Shown: positions 9,320 to 18,156 of the stretch, piece after piece | Numbering within the stretch: position 1 is the stretch's first letter | Layout: each line of letters opens with the position of its first letter | Source of the DNA: Streptomyces sp. S.PB5 | GTDB lineage: Bacteria > Actinomycetota > Actinomycetes > Streptomycetales > Streptomycetaceae | Assembly (NCBI RefSeq): GCF_030403745.1 | Contig: NZ_JAQMWP010000036.1 | Location: 1-53,942 of the forward strand | Direction: 5' to 3' | DNA: 53,942 bases | The notes under the pieces: generated by a model | The model's database searches: none | Told to the model about the DNA's origin: nothing | Seen by the model: only the letters and a program-made list of their open reading frames with translations | Made by a program: the position numbers and the translations under genes

Positions 9320-10057
9320 ATGTCAGGCGTACTGCAGGAGAAGGTGGCCGTGATCACCGGAGGGACCAGCGGGATCGGGCTGGCCATCGCCCACCGCTTC
9401 GTCCGGGAGGGCGCACGGGTCTTCGTGACCGGCCGGGACGTCGACCGCCTCGAAGCGGCAGTCAAGGAGATAGGTCCCGCGGCCACCGGCGTACGATCCG
9501 ACGTCTCGGTCCTGGCCGACCTGGACGCGCTCTACGCGCGAGTCCGCGAGGAGGCCGGACGCATCGACGTGCTGGTGGCCAATGCGGGAATCGTCGCGGA
9601 CGCCGCGCTCGGCGCCCACACCGAGGCGAACGTCGACCTGACCCTCGCCGTCAACGTCAAGGGCACGTTGTTCACCGTCCAGAAGGCGCTTCCGCTCCTG
9701 GCGGAGAACGCCTCCATCCTGGTCATCGGATCGAGCAACAGCGTGCGCCCCAATGAACAACTCGAGGTCTACAGTGCCTCGAAGGCGGCGGTGAGCAACC
9801 TCGTGCACAACTGGGCCCGGCAGTCGCGGGAGCGCCGATTCCGGGTCAACGTACTCAGCCCGGGGCCCACACGGACCCCTGGCCTGCTGGGCGCCGCGGG
9901 GCCGGACGTCGACCAGTTCGCCGAGGCCGTCGTGCCCCTGGGGCGGCTGGCCGACGCCGAGGAAATCGCCGACGCCGCCCTCTACCTGGCCTCGGACGCC
10001 TCGTCGTTCGTCACCGGCGCCGAACTCTTCGCCGACGGTGGCTACACCCGGGCCTGA
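9320..10057 (+). CDS. Short-chain dehydrogenase/reductase
   Basis: Classical SDR of 245 residues: TGGTSGIG near residue 13, VLVANAG near 86, catalytic Ser (IGSSNSVRPNEQ) and YSASK near 150, PGPTRTPGL after it and the usual C-terminal ADGGYTRA. The residue after strand 2 is Arg (TGRDVDR), compatible with NADPH. It is probably induced by a small electrophile through the divergent TetR protein. The substrate is unknown. Confidence 0.88.
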   Translation: MSGVLQEKVAVITGGTSGIGLAIAHRFVREGARVFVTGRDVDRLEAAVKEIGPAATGVRSDVSVLADLDALYARVREEAGRIDVLVANAGIVADAALGAHTEANVDLTLAVNVKGTLFTVQKALPLLAENASILVIGSSNSVRPNEQLEVYSASKAAVSNLVHNWARQSRERRFRVNVLSPGPTRTPGLLGAAGPDVDQFAEAVVPLGRLADAEEIADAALYLASDASSFVTGAELFADGGYTRA

Positions 10058-10183
10058 ACGACGGCCGGTGGTGCGCATCCGCTTCCCTGGAAGCGATGGG
10101 GCGCGCACTCTCGGCCGGGTGTTGAGGAGAGTGGCCGGCGCGCGGGCATCGTGAGGGAACTGCAAGACGGGGAGAGGGTGCTA

Positions 10184-10429
10184 CTAGGTTTCTCCGGTGA
10201 GTTGCGACCGGAGCCAAAGTCCGATCGAGGCAACGGTGACAGTGCCGTAGAAGGCGTAGGCGCGTGTGTCGAACCTCGTCGCCGCGGCCCGGAAGCTTTT
10301 GAAGGCATTGGCCGTCAGCTCCACCTCGTTCCTGCGCCTGTAGACCGTCCTGCCGAAGCCGGCGGGCCGACCGCCCCTGCTGCCTTTGTGCTGTCGGTTG
10401 GCCCGCTGGTTCTTCGGTGCGGAGATCAT
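10184..10429 (-). pseudogene. IS5-family transposase, C-terminal fragment
   Basis: On the minus strand, NQRANRQHKGSRGGRPAGF and then YRRRNEVELTANAFKSFRA...ATRFDTRAYAFYGTV match the C-terminal end of IS5-group transposases common in Streptomyces. The N-terminal two thirds are absent. It lies directly downstream of the oxidoreductase at 10512. Confidence 0.7.
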
Positions 10430-10511
10430 GTGCTCGAACTGGCGCCAGGGCTTTGGTGATTTCCGGGCCCGAGCTGAGGGTCATGACTGTTGCTTTCTCA
10501 AGTCGGGGATG

Positions 10512-11456
10512 TCAGGCGGTGGGCGGGACGACGATGGCCTTGCCGGGCGCTGTGCCTGCGGCGGCGCGGGCGTGCAGGGCCGGCAGTTCGGCCAGCGGCA
10601 CCCGCTCGGCGACGGCGATGTACAGTTCCCCGCGGTCGACCAGCGCCACCAGCTGTGCCAGTTGGTCGGCGTCGCTGCGCACGAACAGGTCGATGCCGCG
10701 TACGCCGCGCTCCTCGTCGCTGGGGGCGGGCATCCACACCGTCGTGTTCACCAGCACTCCACCGGAACGGATCAGGCCGGGGAGCGCGGCCAGTTGTGCC
10801 GGGTCGATCGGCGCGAGGTTGAGTACGACGTCGACCGGCTCGGTCACCGCTTCGGTCACCTCCGTGGCGGTGTGGTCGATGACCTCGTCGGCACCCGCCG
10901 TCCTGACCTGCTCGCTGCTGCGCGGGCTGGCCGTGGCGATCACGTAGGCGCCGGCGTTCTTGGCCAGTTGCACGGCATGGCCGCCGACCGCGCCGCCCGC
11001 GCCGTTGATCAGCACCCGTTGTCCGGCGGTCAGCTTGGCGTGGTCGAACAGCGCCTGGTACGCGGTCAGTCCCACCACCGGCAGTGCGGCGGCGTCGGCC
11101 AGCGGGACGCTCTTGGGTGCCGGGGCGAGGATCTCGGCCGGGGCGAGGACGTACTGCGCGGCGGCGCCGGACTTGTCCATCGGCAGGAAGCCGACGACCT
11201 GGTCACCGGCCGCGAGGCCGTTCACGCCCTCGCCCAGTGCATCGACGGTGCCGGCGACGTCTATACCGGGGGTGTGCGGCAGCTCCACCGGGAAGGGGCC
11301 GCGCATGAAGCCGCCGCGGATGTTGCCGTCGACGGAGTTGAACGTTGTCGCGGCGACGCGGATGCGGACTTGACCGGCCCCGGGGGCGGGAAGATCCACG
11401 TCCTCGTAGTTCAGGACGTCGGGGTCGCCGTACTCGTGGAAACGCACTGCCTTCAT
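10512..11456 (-). CDS. NADPH:quinone oxidoreductase-like MDR protein
   Basis: A zinc-less medium-chain dehydrogenase of 314 residues. It starts MKAVRFHEYGDPDVL, has HTPGIDVAGTV near residue 60 and a nucleotide-binding motif INGAGGAVGGHAVQLAK near 150. No zinc-ligand pattern is present. Such enzymes reduce quinones or enones with NADPH. Start ATG 11456 is preceded by GGTGAG. Two copies of a TTCGAATTCGAA palindrome lie just upstream, and the same palindrome precedes the MarR gene at 12710, so MarR control is very likely. Confidence 0.88.
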   Translation of the reverse strand: MKAVRFHEYGDPDVLNYEDVDLPAPGAGQVRIRVAATTFNSVDGNIRGGFMRGPFPVELPHTPGIDVAGTVDALGEGVNGLAAGDQVVGFLPMDKSGAAAQYVLAPAEILAPAPKSVPLADAAALPVVGLTAYQALFDHAKLTAGQRVLINGAGGAVGGHAVQLAKNAGAYVIATASPRSSEQVRTAGADEVIDHTATEVTEAVTEPVDVVLNLAPIDPAQLAALPGLIRSGGVLVNTTVWMPAPSDEERGVRGIDLFVRSDADQLAQLVALVDRGELYIAVAERVPLAELPALHARAAAGTAPGKAIVVPPTA

Positions 11457-11488
11457 TTCGGTTCTCACCTTCACTGCGATCCAATGTA

Positions 11489-11540
11489 CTTCGAATTCGA
11501 AGCACTGATGCGACACTACATCTGCTTCGAATTCGAAGCA
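11489..11540. promoter_or_regulatory. Two MarR-type palindromes upstream of quinone oxidoreductase
   Basis: CTTCGAATTCGAAG occurs at 11489-11502 and 11525-11538, the second extending to a perfect 18-base palindrome. Centres are 36 bases apart. A third copy at 12681 precedes the MarR gene. Shared occurrence makes these strong operator candidates. Confidence 0.75.
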
Positions 11541-11551
11541 AGTGTCGTTGG

Positions 11552-11908
11552 TCACTGCCGGTGCGAGCGCATCGCCGCGGCGAGTTCGGCGCCGGCGAGG
11601 TCGATGCGGGCGTGCAGCCGCCCTGCGTCGCTTTGGGCCGTGGGTTGCGAGTCGGCGGGGTCGGCGACGACGACCGTGGGCATGGGGTCGGCGTGCACGT
11701 CGGTCCGGCGCCTGTGTATGACGTGCGCGAGATCGGCCGCCAGCCGGTGCAGCTCCACCGCCTCCACCTCGGCGCGCGCACCACCGGCCGCGAGCGACCG
11801 GCACACAGCCTCCGCGGCCCGGTCGGCGAGCCGGCGAGCCGGACGCGGATGGCCGATGCCGGCACTCACGACGGCTGGCGACACCGGACTCCACACGGCG
11901 GTGCTCAT
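11552..11908 (-). pseudogene. NADPH-dependent FMN reductase, internally deleted
   Basis: From ATG 11908 the product begins like CE1759-type FMN reductases (VVSAGIGHPRPARRLADRAA, EVEAVELHRLAADLAH). It then jumps to a C-terminal stretch (ADPMPTVVVAD..., ARIDLAGAELAAAM). The central flavin-binding region is missing, leaving 118 codons where the family has about 200. It is a deletion remnant once probably in the MarR-controlled operon. Confidence 0.55.
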
Positions 11909-11957
11909 CCCGGCATCGCGTGCACGGCTTCCTCCCTGCAGCCGGGCCGTGGTGCCG

Positions 11958-12426
11958 TCACCGGGGACGACCAAACGCGATGGCGCCGGACGGTTCCGCG
12001 GCTTCGGCGAGCAGCTGCGCGGAGTTCTCGAAACCCTCCGGGCGCGGCTGACGAAGGTCACGGCCCGCGTGGCGGAACGTCGTCTCCAGCCTCCCGGGGG
12101 GTCGAGATGAGCAGCAGATCCGCCTTGTCGGAGGTGATGCGGTAACCGTGCGGGGTGTGCCGGGGCAGAAAGACGATGCCGCCCTCCTGCAACTCGTGCT
12201 CCTCCTCGTCGGTCCACACCAGCGCCGAACCGGACTGGAGCAGGAGTACCTCGTCCTCGTTGTTGTGCACGTGGAACGGCGGCGCCTCGCCCTTGCTGAT
12301 GTCGAAGCGGCCGACAGCCAGCTGCCCGCCGGTCGCCTCGGCGTCGAGCAGGACGCTGATGACACTCCCGCCGATCCACTCGACCCGCTGCTGGTCCTCA
12401 CGTTGTGCGAGACAGGGGATGCTCGC
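11958..12426 (-). pseudogene. Cupin-domain protein with a frameshift at a G6 run
   Basis: The upstream frame encodes a single-domain cupin (IGGSVISVLLDAEATGG, metal motif PPFHVHNNEDE, LPRHTPHGYRI). The homologous C-terminal tail (FRHAGRDLRQPRPEGFENS) continues in a different frame, the switch falling at the six-G run 12096-12101. The natural start also seems lost: homology begins near 12426 without an obvious start codon. It could be a pseudogene or a one-base length error in the G run. Confidence 0.6.
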
Positions 12427-12680
12427 GGCCGATCCTCGGGGTCCGTGGGCGGCGGCGTCGTCCTCCTGCCCGCAACCCTGCGTCGCCGAACTGCCCGGCC
12501 TCCATGTTCTGCGGTGTTCAGTCGGGCCCAATGCAGCCCATAGCGTGGGCTCTTGAGGTCACGGCATCGGGTCCGAGAGGCTCGCCCCCGCCCGGTCCAT
12601 CCGCCTGGACGGCACCGCTGCCCGCAGAGAGTGCCGTGCCGGCTCCGCCTGTGGCGGCTGGGGGGACGACCAGCCACACT

Positions 12681-12694
12681 CTTCGAATTCGAAG
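12681..12694. promoter_or_regulatory. MarR-type palindrome at its own promoter
   Basis: CTTCGAATTCGAAG, the same 14-base palindrome as the two copies near 11.5 kb, ending 15 bases before the MarR start. This indicates autoregulation. Confidence 0.7.
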
Positions 12695-12709
12695 CAGTAC
12701 ACTCCGGTC

Positions 12710-13213
12710 ATGCCTGATGCACCGCCATCCCTCGACCCCGTACAGCTCGGCGCCTACTTCGATCTCATCGAGGTGACCAGCCTGCTCCGGCATGCAGTCG
12801 AGCAGCAGCTGCGCGAGACCGGTGATCTCAGCTATGTGCAGTTCCAGCTGCTGGCCCGCCTCGGAGACTCACCAACCGGCAGCCACCGCATGACCGACCT
12901 GGCCGACGGCGTCGTCTACAGCCGCAGCGGTCTGACCTACCAGGTGGATCTGCTCGAAAAGCGGGGCCTGGTCGTGCGCGCTCCCTCGCCCGACGACGAG
13001 CGGAGCATCACCGTCACCATCACCGACGCCGGACGTGAGCTGCTGGCCAAGGTGCTGCCGGGGCACGTCGAGGTGGTCAGCGGCCTGCTGTTCGAGCCGC
13101 TCTCCCGCGACAACGTCAAGGCCCTCGCCGCCCTGCTGGCGCCGGTACGCGACCACATGCGCTCGACGCCACCCCGCTCGGCCGCGTCCCGCCGCCGCAA
13201 AGGCGGAGCATAG
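12710..13213 (+). CDS. MarR-family regulator
   Basis: A 167-residue MarR protein with the winged-helix core LSYVQFQLLARLGD, MTDLADGVVYSRSGLTYQVDLLEKRGLVVR and the wing SPDDERSITVTITDAGREL. There is no Cys in the parts examined, so a ligand rather than a thiol switch is likelier. It lies about 1.25 kb from the quinone oxidoreductase at 10512, with two broken genes between, but the shared palindromes tie the two together. Confidence 0.88.
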   Translation: MPDAPPSLDPVQLGAYFDLIEVTSLLRHAVEQQLRETGDLSYVQFQLLARLGDSPTGSHRMTDLADGVVYSRSGLTYQVDLLEKRGLVVRAPSPDDERSITVTITDAGRELLAKVLPGHVEVVSGLLFEPLSRDNVKALAALLAPVRDHMRSTPPRSAASRRRKGGA

Positions 13214-13338
13214 GGACCCAACAGGCGTCGGAGCCCCGCAGACTCCTGCGGAACAGGACGCGGCGAGATGCCGGGCCGGCCGCGGCAGTCGCCGGTGAAC
13301 CGGCACGCGACAGATGCAGACCGAGTCAGACCGAGGCG

Positions 13339-13693
13339 TCAGCCCGGACGGCGGGCGAATCGCGCCGGTGTCGCCTGGTAGTGCTTCTTGAAGGCACGGA
13401 TGAAGCGGCTTTTGTCGGTGAGGTGCCAGCGCGCGGTGGCCTGACCAGACGCTGAGCGGTGAGCGAGGTGCGCTCAGCGTCGCGGCCGCTTCTTCCAGGC
13501 GTCGGCGGCGGATGTAGGCGCTGAACGACTCGTCCCGACTCGCGAACGCCCGCTGCAGGGTGCGGACCGAGACGTGCAGGTCCGCGACGACCGCGGCCGG
13601 CGACAGGCCGGCGTCGGTGAGGCGGGCATCGGCCAGATCCTTGGCCGCCCGGGCCGGCGCCGGCGTGAAGGACGTCCCTGGAGGATGTGCCAC
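13339..13693 (-). pseudogene. AraC-family regulator, frameshifted C-terminal fragment
   Basis: The AraC DNA-binding domain starts in one frame (LHVSVRTLQRAFASRDESFS, YIRRRRLEEAAATLSA) and is completed in another with WHLTDKSRFIRAFKKHYQ and TPARFARRPG. The reading frame is lost near 13430-13470. No sensor domain precedes it. This is a broken gene. Confidence 0.65.
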
Positions 13694-13714
13694 CTCCTGC
13701 TCCTACGCTTCGAG

Positions 13715-13905
13715 AGCGGCGCCTCCGCGTGGACGGCTGAGCAAAGGGCGTGCGCAGACACTGTCTTGGCGTTGGCCGAGCGTCAGCAGGATCGGGAGGA
13801 GGCGGCCTTTGCCGTCGCAGGCGAGATGGATCTTGGTGGTCCGTCCGCCTCGTGATCGGCCGAGGGCGTGACCCTCCGGTTCGTCCCGCCACCGGCTCCC
13901 ACTGG
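13715..13905 (-). pseudogene. IS5-family transposase, internal fragment
   Basis: The minus strand reads WRDEPEGHALGRSRGGRTTK, then IHLACDGKGRLLPILLTLGQ, the conserved middle of IS5/IS1647-like transposases. Both ends are missing. It abuts the AraC fragment, so several rearrangements happened here. Confidence 0.65.
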
Positions 13906-14026
13906 GGTCGCCGACCGGCGACGGGCGCCGCCCCGCCGTGCTCGTGGCCGATCTCTTGGAACCTAGAGGAGTTCCAGAGGGGGCGGAGCAGCAGCCGACT
14001 CGGCTCCGTGCTGCCGGATGCGCTCG

Positions 14027-14755
14027 TCAGCCAGCTGTCAGAGCCGCCAGAGCGCGGTCCATCGCGGCGTTGAACTCCTCAGGTGTCAGCGGCAGGCGGG
14101 CCTTGATGTCCTGACTCCACTGGTCGGCGAGGACTTCGGCGGAACCGGCCTCGACACCGTCGAGGGCGGCGTCGGCCAGGTCGGACGGAGCGAGCTTGTC
14201 CACGGGCCAGCCCGCCGACATGTCGGTGTCGGCCAGGCCGAGATGTACTGCTGTGACGAGCGTGCCCTGCTCGGCGAGCTCCAGGCGGACGCCGTTGGTC
14301 ATGGCCCAGGCGGCGGCCTTGGACAGGTGGTAGGCGTTGGCGCCCTTGACGCCGAACCACGACATGGCGGAAAGGACGTTGACGATCGCGCCCCCGCCGT
14401 TCCTGGCGAGTGCCGGCGCGAACTCCCGGATCATTCCCAGGTGGCCGAACATATTGGTCTCCAGCTCGTGCCGCACTGCGTCGAGCGAACCGGTCACCAG
14501 GTCTGTCCCCGTACTGATCCCGGCATTGTTGATGAGCAGCGAGACGTCCGGGGCGGCCTGGGCGGCGGCCCGCACCGATGCGGGATCGGCGATGTCGAGA
14601 GGCAGCACCTCGACCCCGGGCAGGTCTATGGTCTCGGGTCGGCGGGCCGTCGCGTAGACCTTGTGGGCGCCCCGTTCGAGCAGGCGCTGGGCGAAGGCGC
14701 GGCCCAGGCCGCGGTTGGCTCCCGTGACAAGGGCGACGGAGTTGTTGATATCCAT
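14027..14755 (-). CDS. Short-chain dehydrogenase/reductase
   Basis: Classical SDR of 242 residues: TGANRGLG near residue 10, LINNAG near 78, catalytic segment SAMSWFGVKGANAYHLSKAA near 137-155. It resembles the SDR at 1782-2480 over its length (ARRPE-x-IDLPGV, the SW-x-GV catalytic loop, AWAMTN). Start ATG 14755 is set by the cofactor motif. It is divergent from a MerR gene, with a dyad between the two starts. The substrate is unknown. Confidence 0.87.
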   Translation of the reverse strand: MDINNSVALVTGANRGLGRAFAQRLLERGAHKVYATARRPETIDLPGVEVLPLDIADPASVRAAAQAAPDVSLLINNAGISTGTDLVTGSLDAVRHELETNMFGHLGMIREFAPALARNGGGAIVNVLSAMSWFGVKGANAYHLSKAAAWAMTNGVRLELAEQGTLVTAVHLGLADTDMSAGWPVDKLAPSDLADAALDGVEAGSAEVLADQWSQDIKARLPLTPEEFNAAMDRALAALTAG

Positions 14756-14772
14756 GGCCGGTACGCTAAAAC

Positions 14773-14788
14773 CTGACGCTAACGTCAG
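14773..14788. promoter_or_regulatory. Dyad at the divergent SDR/MerR promoters
   Basis: CTGACG and CGTCAG separated by CTAA, in the 74-base region between starts. Size and position suit a MerR dimer that represses or distorts the promoter. Inferred. Confidence 0.5.
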
Positions 14789-14829
14789 AGGCAAGTGCTG
14801 ATCGTCGGAGCCAGGTGAGAGGAGTCACC

Positions 14830-15207
14830 ATGTCCGTCACGGAGGACGCGACCGAGCGGTTGATCCGCATCGGCGAGGTGGCTCGGGGGGCCGGCGTGTC
14901 GGTGCGCGCCGTGCGCTACTACGAGCAGCAGGGACTGCTCACCCCGGAGCGCAGCCCGTCCGGCCAGCGCCTGTACCGCCAGGACGCCATCGCCCGGGTC
15001 CGCTTCTTCCAGCAGATGTACGCCGCCGGCCTGACCAGCCGAAGGATCACCGAACTGCTTCCGTGCTGGGACGCGGGTCACACCGACGCCGATCAACGAG
15101 TCATGCTGCGTGTGGAGCGCGAGCGCATCCAGGCCAAGATCGACGAACTGCAGGCCGCCCGGGACCGCCTTGACCAAGTCATCGCGATCACGGAAACGCA
15201 CCCGTAG
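14830..15207 (+). CDS. MerR-family regulator
   Basis: A 125-residue MerR protein with HTH RIGEVARGAGVSVRAVRYYE, wing SPSGQRLYRQDAIARVRFFQ and a C-terminal dimerisation helix. The single Cys (LLPCWDAGH) does not form a metal-binding pair, so an organic ligand or redox signal is more likely. ATG 14830 has GAGAGGAG upstream. It probably controls the divergent SDR. Confidence 0.87.
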   Translation: MSVTEDATERLIRIGEVARGAGVSVRAVRYYEQQGLLTPERSPSGQRLYRQDAIARVRFFQQMYAAGLTSRRITELLPCWDAGHTDADQRVMLRVERERIQAKIDELQAARDRLDQVIAITETHP

Positions 15208-15409
15208 GCGCGTTCGGTCTGACCTCTTACCAGCGGTCCGACCTCGCTGTCCCGGCCGGCGCGACGAGGAGTAGTGGAGGGGCAGTCACCGCCGGGTGGG
15301 TTCGGCCGGCCGGGGGGGCGGGCGACGGCGTGCGGTTCACTGAGCCTCTTCGAGCGGGTCCCTGATCAGGTGACAGGCCGCGAAGCGCAACGAGGGAGGC
15401 CCCGAGCTG

Positions 15410-15535
15410 TTGAACGAGATGTCCGACGAGTACCCGGAAATCTTCCATAACCGACAGCGCAGGCACTCCGCGCTGGGCATGCTCAGCCCGGTGGAGTACG
15501 AACTCCGCACCCCCATCCGTAGCGTGAAACCAAGC
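15410..15535 (+). pseudogene. IS3-family transposase, C-terminal fragment
   Basis: Reads EYPEIFHNRQRRHSALGML followed by SPVEYE, the familiar C-terminal end of IS3-group OrfB integrases. Nothing of the catalytic core is present. Confidence 0.65.
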
Positions 15536-15539
15536 AACT

Positions 15540-15821
15540 CGACTCCACCCAACTCGGGGCAGTCCGGAGCCTCCACCGATCCCGGAGCGCTTCATTCGGG
15601 ACTGGGCCGAGGCCCATGGACACCAGGCTCTGGCAGCGCCGCAGATCGATGCTGATGAGCAAGTGGCGGCGACGCTCACGGCGTTGGCTGTGAGGGTCAC
15701 CGGGGCGACCGGCTTTTGTCGGGGTTCTGGAGGCAACTCCATGGTGATGATTACCTTCGGGCGGGTCGCCTTGGCCATGGCAGACGGCAGCGCGTCCACG
15801 TTCAACATCAATATCAACTAG
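15540..15821 (+). other. Unassigned open stretch, possible gene fragment
   Basis: One plus-strand frame stays open to TAG 15819 and has plausible amino-acid composition (RFIRDWAEAHGHQAL, VAATLTALAVRVTGATGF, ending DGSASTFNININ). I see no start codon with a ribosome-binding site and recognise no family. It may be the tail of a broken gene beside the IS3 remnant. Confidence 0.25.
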
Positions 15822-15990
15822 CGGACAGGCGCTGCCGCGTTGAAAGCCTCGCTGTCCTCACGTCCGGAAGGGCAACAGCTTTCTTGTCGAGGTCGAAGCC
15901 CTCGTACTTCGCATGGTGGTGATCCATCGTGCCGATGCAGGAGCGGGAGACCCCGCCCCTGCGTCGCAGCCGGTCAGCCGGGGAGGTGGG

Positions 15991-16971
15991 TCAGAGATCG
16001 TCCGGCGGGAGCAGGAGCTGGCCCTGCTGAGAGAGTCTTCGCCATTGGCTCGGGGTGGTGCCGTAGGTCTGGCGGAAGCGGCGGGAGAAGAAGGCGGGGT
16101 TGGTGAAGCCCCAGCTGCGGGCGATGGTGTCGATGGTGCGGTGGGAGTGTCTGGGGGCTGCGAGGTCGGCACGGGCGCCCTCGAGCCGGTGGCGGATGAT
16201 CCACTTTTCGAGACTGACTCCGCCGTCGTCGCACAACCGGTACAGCGTCCGAACGGAGGTGTTGTGCGCCCAGGCGATCCGCTGAGGGGTGAGGTCCGGT
16301 TCCCTGAGGTGGGTGCGGGTGTAGGCAAGGACACGGGTGAGGAGGGTTTCCCTTGCGACGGCTCGGCGGGTGGGGTCGTCGCCGGCGACGGACACCACCC
16401 AGGCTCGGACGAGTTCCATGGTGGCGGAGGCGAGGGCGTCGGCTTCGGGGCCCATGGTGATCTGGTCGGCGATGCGGTGCATGCCGAGAACGTGGTTGAT
16501 CAGGAGCCGTCCGATGGGGCTGTGCTCGAGCGTCGGGATGGATGCGCGGATCGTCTCTTCGGGCAGGCTGAGGCGTTCGGTGTCGAACATCAGGGCCAGG
16601 GTGCTTCCCAGGCCGGACCACCAGTACTCGTATCCGTCCGGCATATGGTGCAAGGTCGCGCTGTTCGGGCCGATGCGCTGGCGATGGTCGGCCCAGGCGA
16701 AACCGCCGACTCCCTGGCGGTGAATATTGATCGCGACGGTATCCATCACATCGCGCCGCGCCTGCCGGAGTGAGCGCGTGATGCGCATCCCTGTGCCCTG
16801 GGTGTGGAAGAGCGTGAGCGGGCCGAGGTGCCAGAGTTCGAGTCGTTTCCAGGTCGTGGCCTCGGGCTGCTCCTCCTGGACGGAGGAGACGCCGCCTTCG
16901 CCGGCGGCCACCGCCTCGAAGGTCGCGATCCGGTCACCGACTCGAAGATCGTTTGTGTCGAGGACGAGCAC
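15991..16971 (-). CDS. AraC-family regulator with AraC-binding-like domain
   Basis: A 326-residue regulator. The N-terminal half resembles the AraC_binding_2 domain of FeaR/NimR-type proteins (VLDTNDLRVGDRIATFEAV). The C-terminal half is a complete AraC DNA-binding domain: ITPQRIA-type helix (DLTPQRIAWAHNTSVRTLYR), then IARSWGFTNPAFFSRRFRQT and YGTTPSQWR. I start at GTG 16971 because GGGAGG precedes it by four bases and the domain begins there; the longer frame upstream looks non-coding. No obvious target gene is adjacent. Repeated GCATGT/ACATG strings lie at 17046-17086 and could be binding sites. Confidence 0.8.
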   Translation of the reverse strand: MLVLDTNDLRVGDRIATFEAVAAGEGGVSSVQEEQPEATTWKRLELWHLGPLTLFHTQGTGMRITRSLRQARRDVMDTVAINIHRQGVGGFAWADHRQRIGPNSATLHHMPDGYEYWWSGLGSTLALMFDTERLSLPEETIRASIPTLEHSPIGRLLINHVLGMHRIADQITMGPEADALASATMELVRAWVVSVAGDDPTRRAVARETLLTRVLAYTRTHLREPDLTPQRIAWAHNTSVRTLYRLCDDGGVSLEKWIIRHRLEGARADLAAPRHSHRTIDTIARSWGFTNPAFFSRRFRQTYGTTPSQWRRLSQQGQLLLPPDDL

Positions 16972-17093
16972 GGCGCCTCCCGTTCCGGGCGGCGTCAGGC
17001 CGCCGCCTAGGGTGCGAGTGTCCGCCGTGCGGAGCTTTCCGGGCAAAGATGCATGTACAGCACACAGGCATGTGCACATGTCCATGTCTGCGA

Positions 17094-17260
17094 CCCCGCA
17101 CCGCCATTCCCGTCCACCACGAAGGCTGGCGCCACTTCCACGAGGGCCGCGACGCCATCGAGCACGAACTCGCCCACGCACCCGCCCACATCCGCAACCG
17201 CTTCCGCCGGCTGCCCACCGGAACCGCCACGGATGTCAGCACCTGGCCCGAGGCGTGCCA
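17094..17260 (+). pseudogene. MBL-fold (UlaG-like) hydrolase, C-terminal fragment
   Basis: Reads IPVHHEGWRHFHEGRDAIE, then AHIRNRFRRLPTG, which is the terminal segment of UlaG-like metallo-hydrolases. The metal-binding N-terminal part is absent. It marks the left shoulder of the biosynthetic cluster. Confidence 0.45.
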
Positions 17261-17458
17261 CACCTCCCGCACCACCCTCACCCACAGGTCTGCCCCTCAC
17301 CCAGGGCCACGCCCATGCGGCCTTCTGAAGCCCATGCAGCCCAGGCCCTGCGCGCCGACCGATGGGCCGCTGGTGCCGAGGGGGGGTGGCCGGGAGGGTG
17401 AGGGCAGACAGGGGAGAGGCTCTCCTTGCCGTGGTGGGTGGCCGGGAGAGCACGGATG

Positions 17459-18088
17459 TCAGGCGTGGCGGGGGATGGTGATGTCGATGATCTCCTGCAC
17501 GCGGGCGGTGAGATCCTCGCGATTGCACTGGACCCAGGAGATGTGCTGACTGCCGAAGAACGCGGCGACGATGACCCGCGCCATGGCGGCGATGTCGGTG
17601 GTGGGCCGCAGTGCGCCTTCTTCCTGTGCCTGTGTCAGCAGTTCGGTGATGAGCTGGGTGAACCCGCTGAACGGCGTCGGCAGGTCGGCGTCGACCAGGT
17701 TCCGTTCGATCTGCAGCCGGGCGCCGGCCTGCATGACCGGGTTGTCGCGCAGGGCGACCGCGGTCCGCAGAAGGAGCTCGGCGACCGCGTCGAGCGGCGG
17801 GAGCTGCCTGTCCGTCACCGATTCGGCGATGGCGGGCAGCTGTGTGTAGAACTCCTCGGTGACCGCGACGGCCACCGCCTCCTTGTTGGTGAAGTGGAAG
17901 TAGACGGCTCCCTTGGTCATCTCGGCGAGGTCGGCGATGTCCTGGAGCGTGACGGCGGGGAACCCTTTGGCGGCGAACGCAGTGGCGGCGGCGTTGAGAA
18001 GCAGCCTCCGGGTGCGACCGGCCCGTTCCTGCTTGAGCTCCCGCGGGGCGGACTTGGCCACGGTGGGTGTCCGGAGATGCTTGCTCAT
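17459..18088 (-). CDS. Gamma-butyrolactone receptor (ArpA/ScbR-like TetR repressor)
   Basis: A 209-residue TetR protein of the butyrolactone receptor group. The HTH is QERAGRTRRLLLNAAATAFA, then TLQDIADLAEMTKGAVYFHF; the ligand domain has the group signatures DNPVMQAGARLQIE, LPTPF and FFGSQHISWVQC. Start ATG 18088 follows GGAAGAGGG; an upstream in-frame GTG lacks a site. Such receptors sit on AREs and leave when the butyrolactone made by AfsA binds. The position where many receptors have a ligand-contacting Trp appears to be Phe (TPFSGF), a possible specificity change, but this depends on alignment. Divergent from afsA with an ARE between the starts. Confidence 0.9.
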   Translation of the reverse strand: MSKHLRTPTVAKSAPRELKQERAGRTRRLLLNAAATAFAAKGFPAVTLQDIADLAEMTKGAVYFHFTNKEAVAVAVTEEFYTQLPAIAESVTDRQLPPLDAVAELLLRTAVALRDNPVMQAGARLQIERNLVDADLPTPFSGFTQLITELLTQAQEEGALRPTTDIAAMARVIVAAFFGSQHISWVQCNREDLTARVQEIIDITIPRHA

Positions 18089-18156
18089 GATCCCTCTTCC
18101 GTACGCTTCTGCGGTGCCCGGTGCGCATGCCACGCACGAGATGGGTCGCTTGCTAG

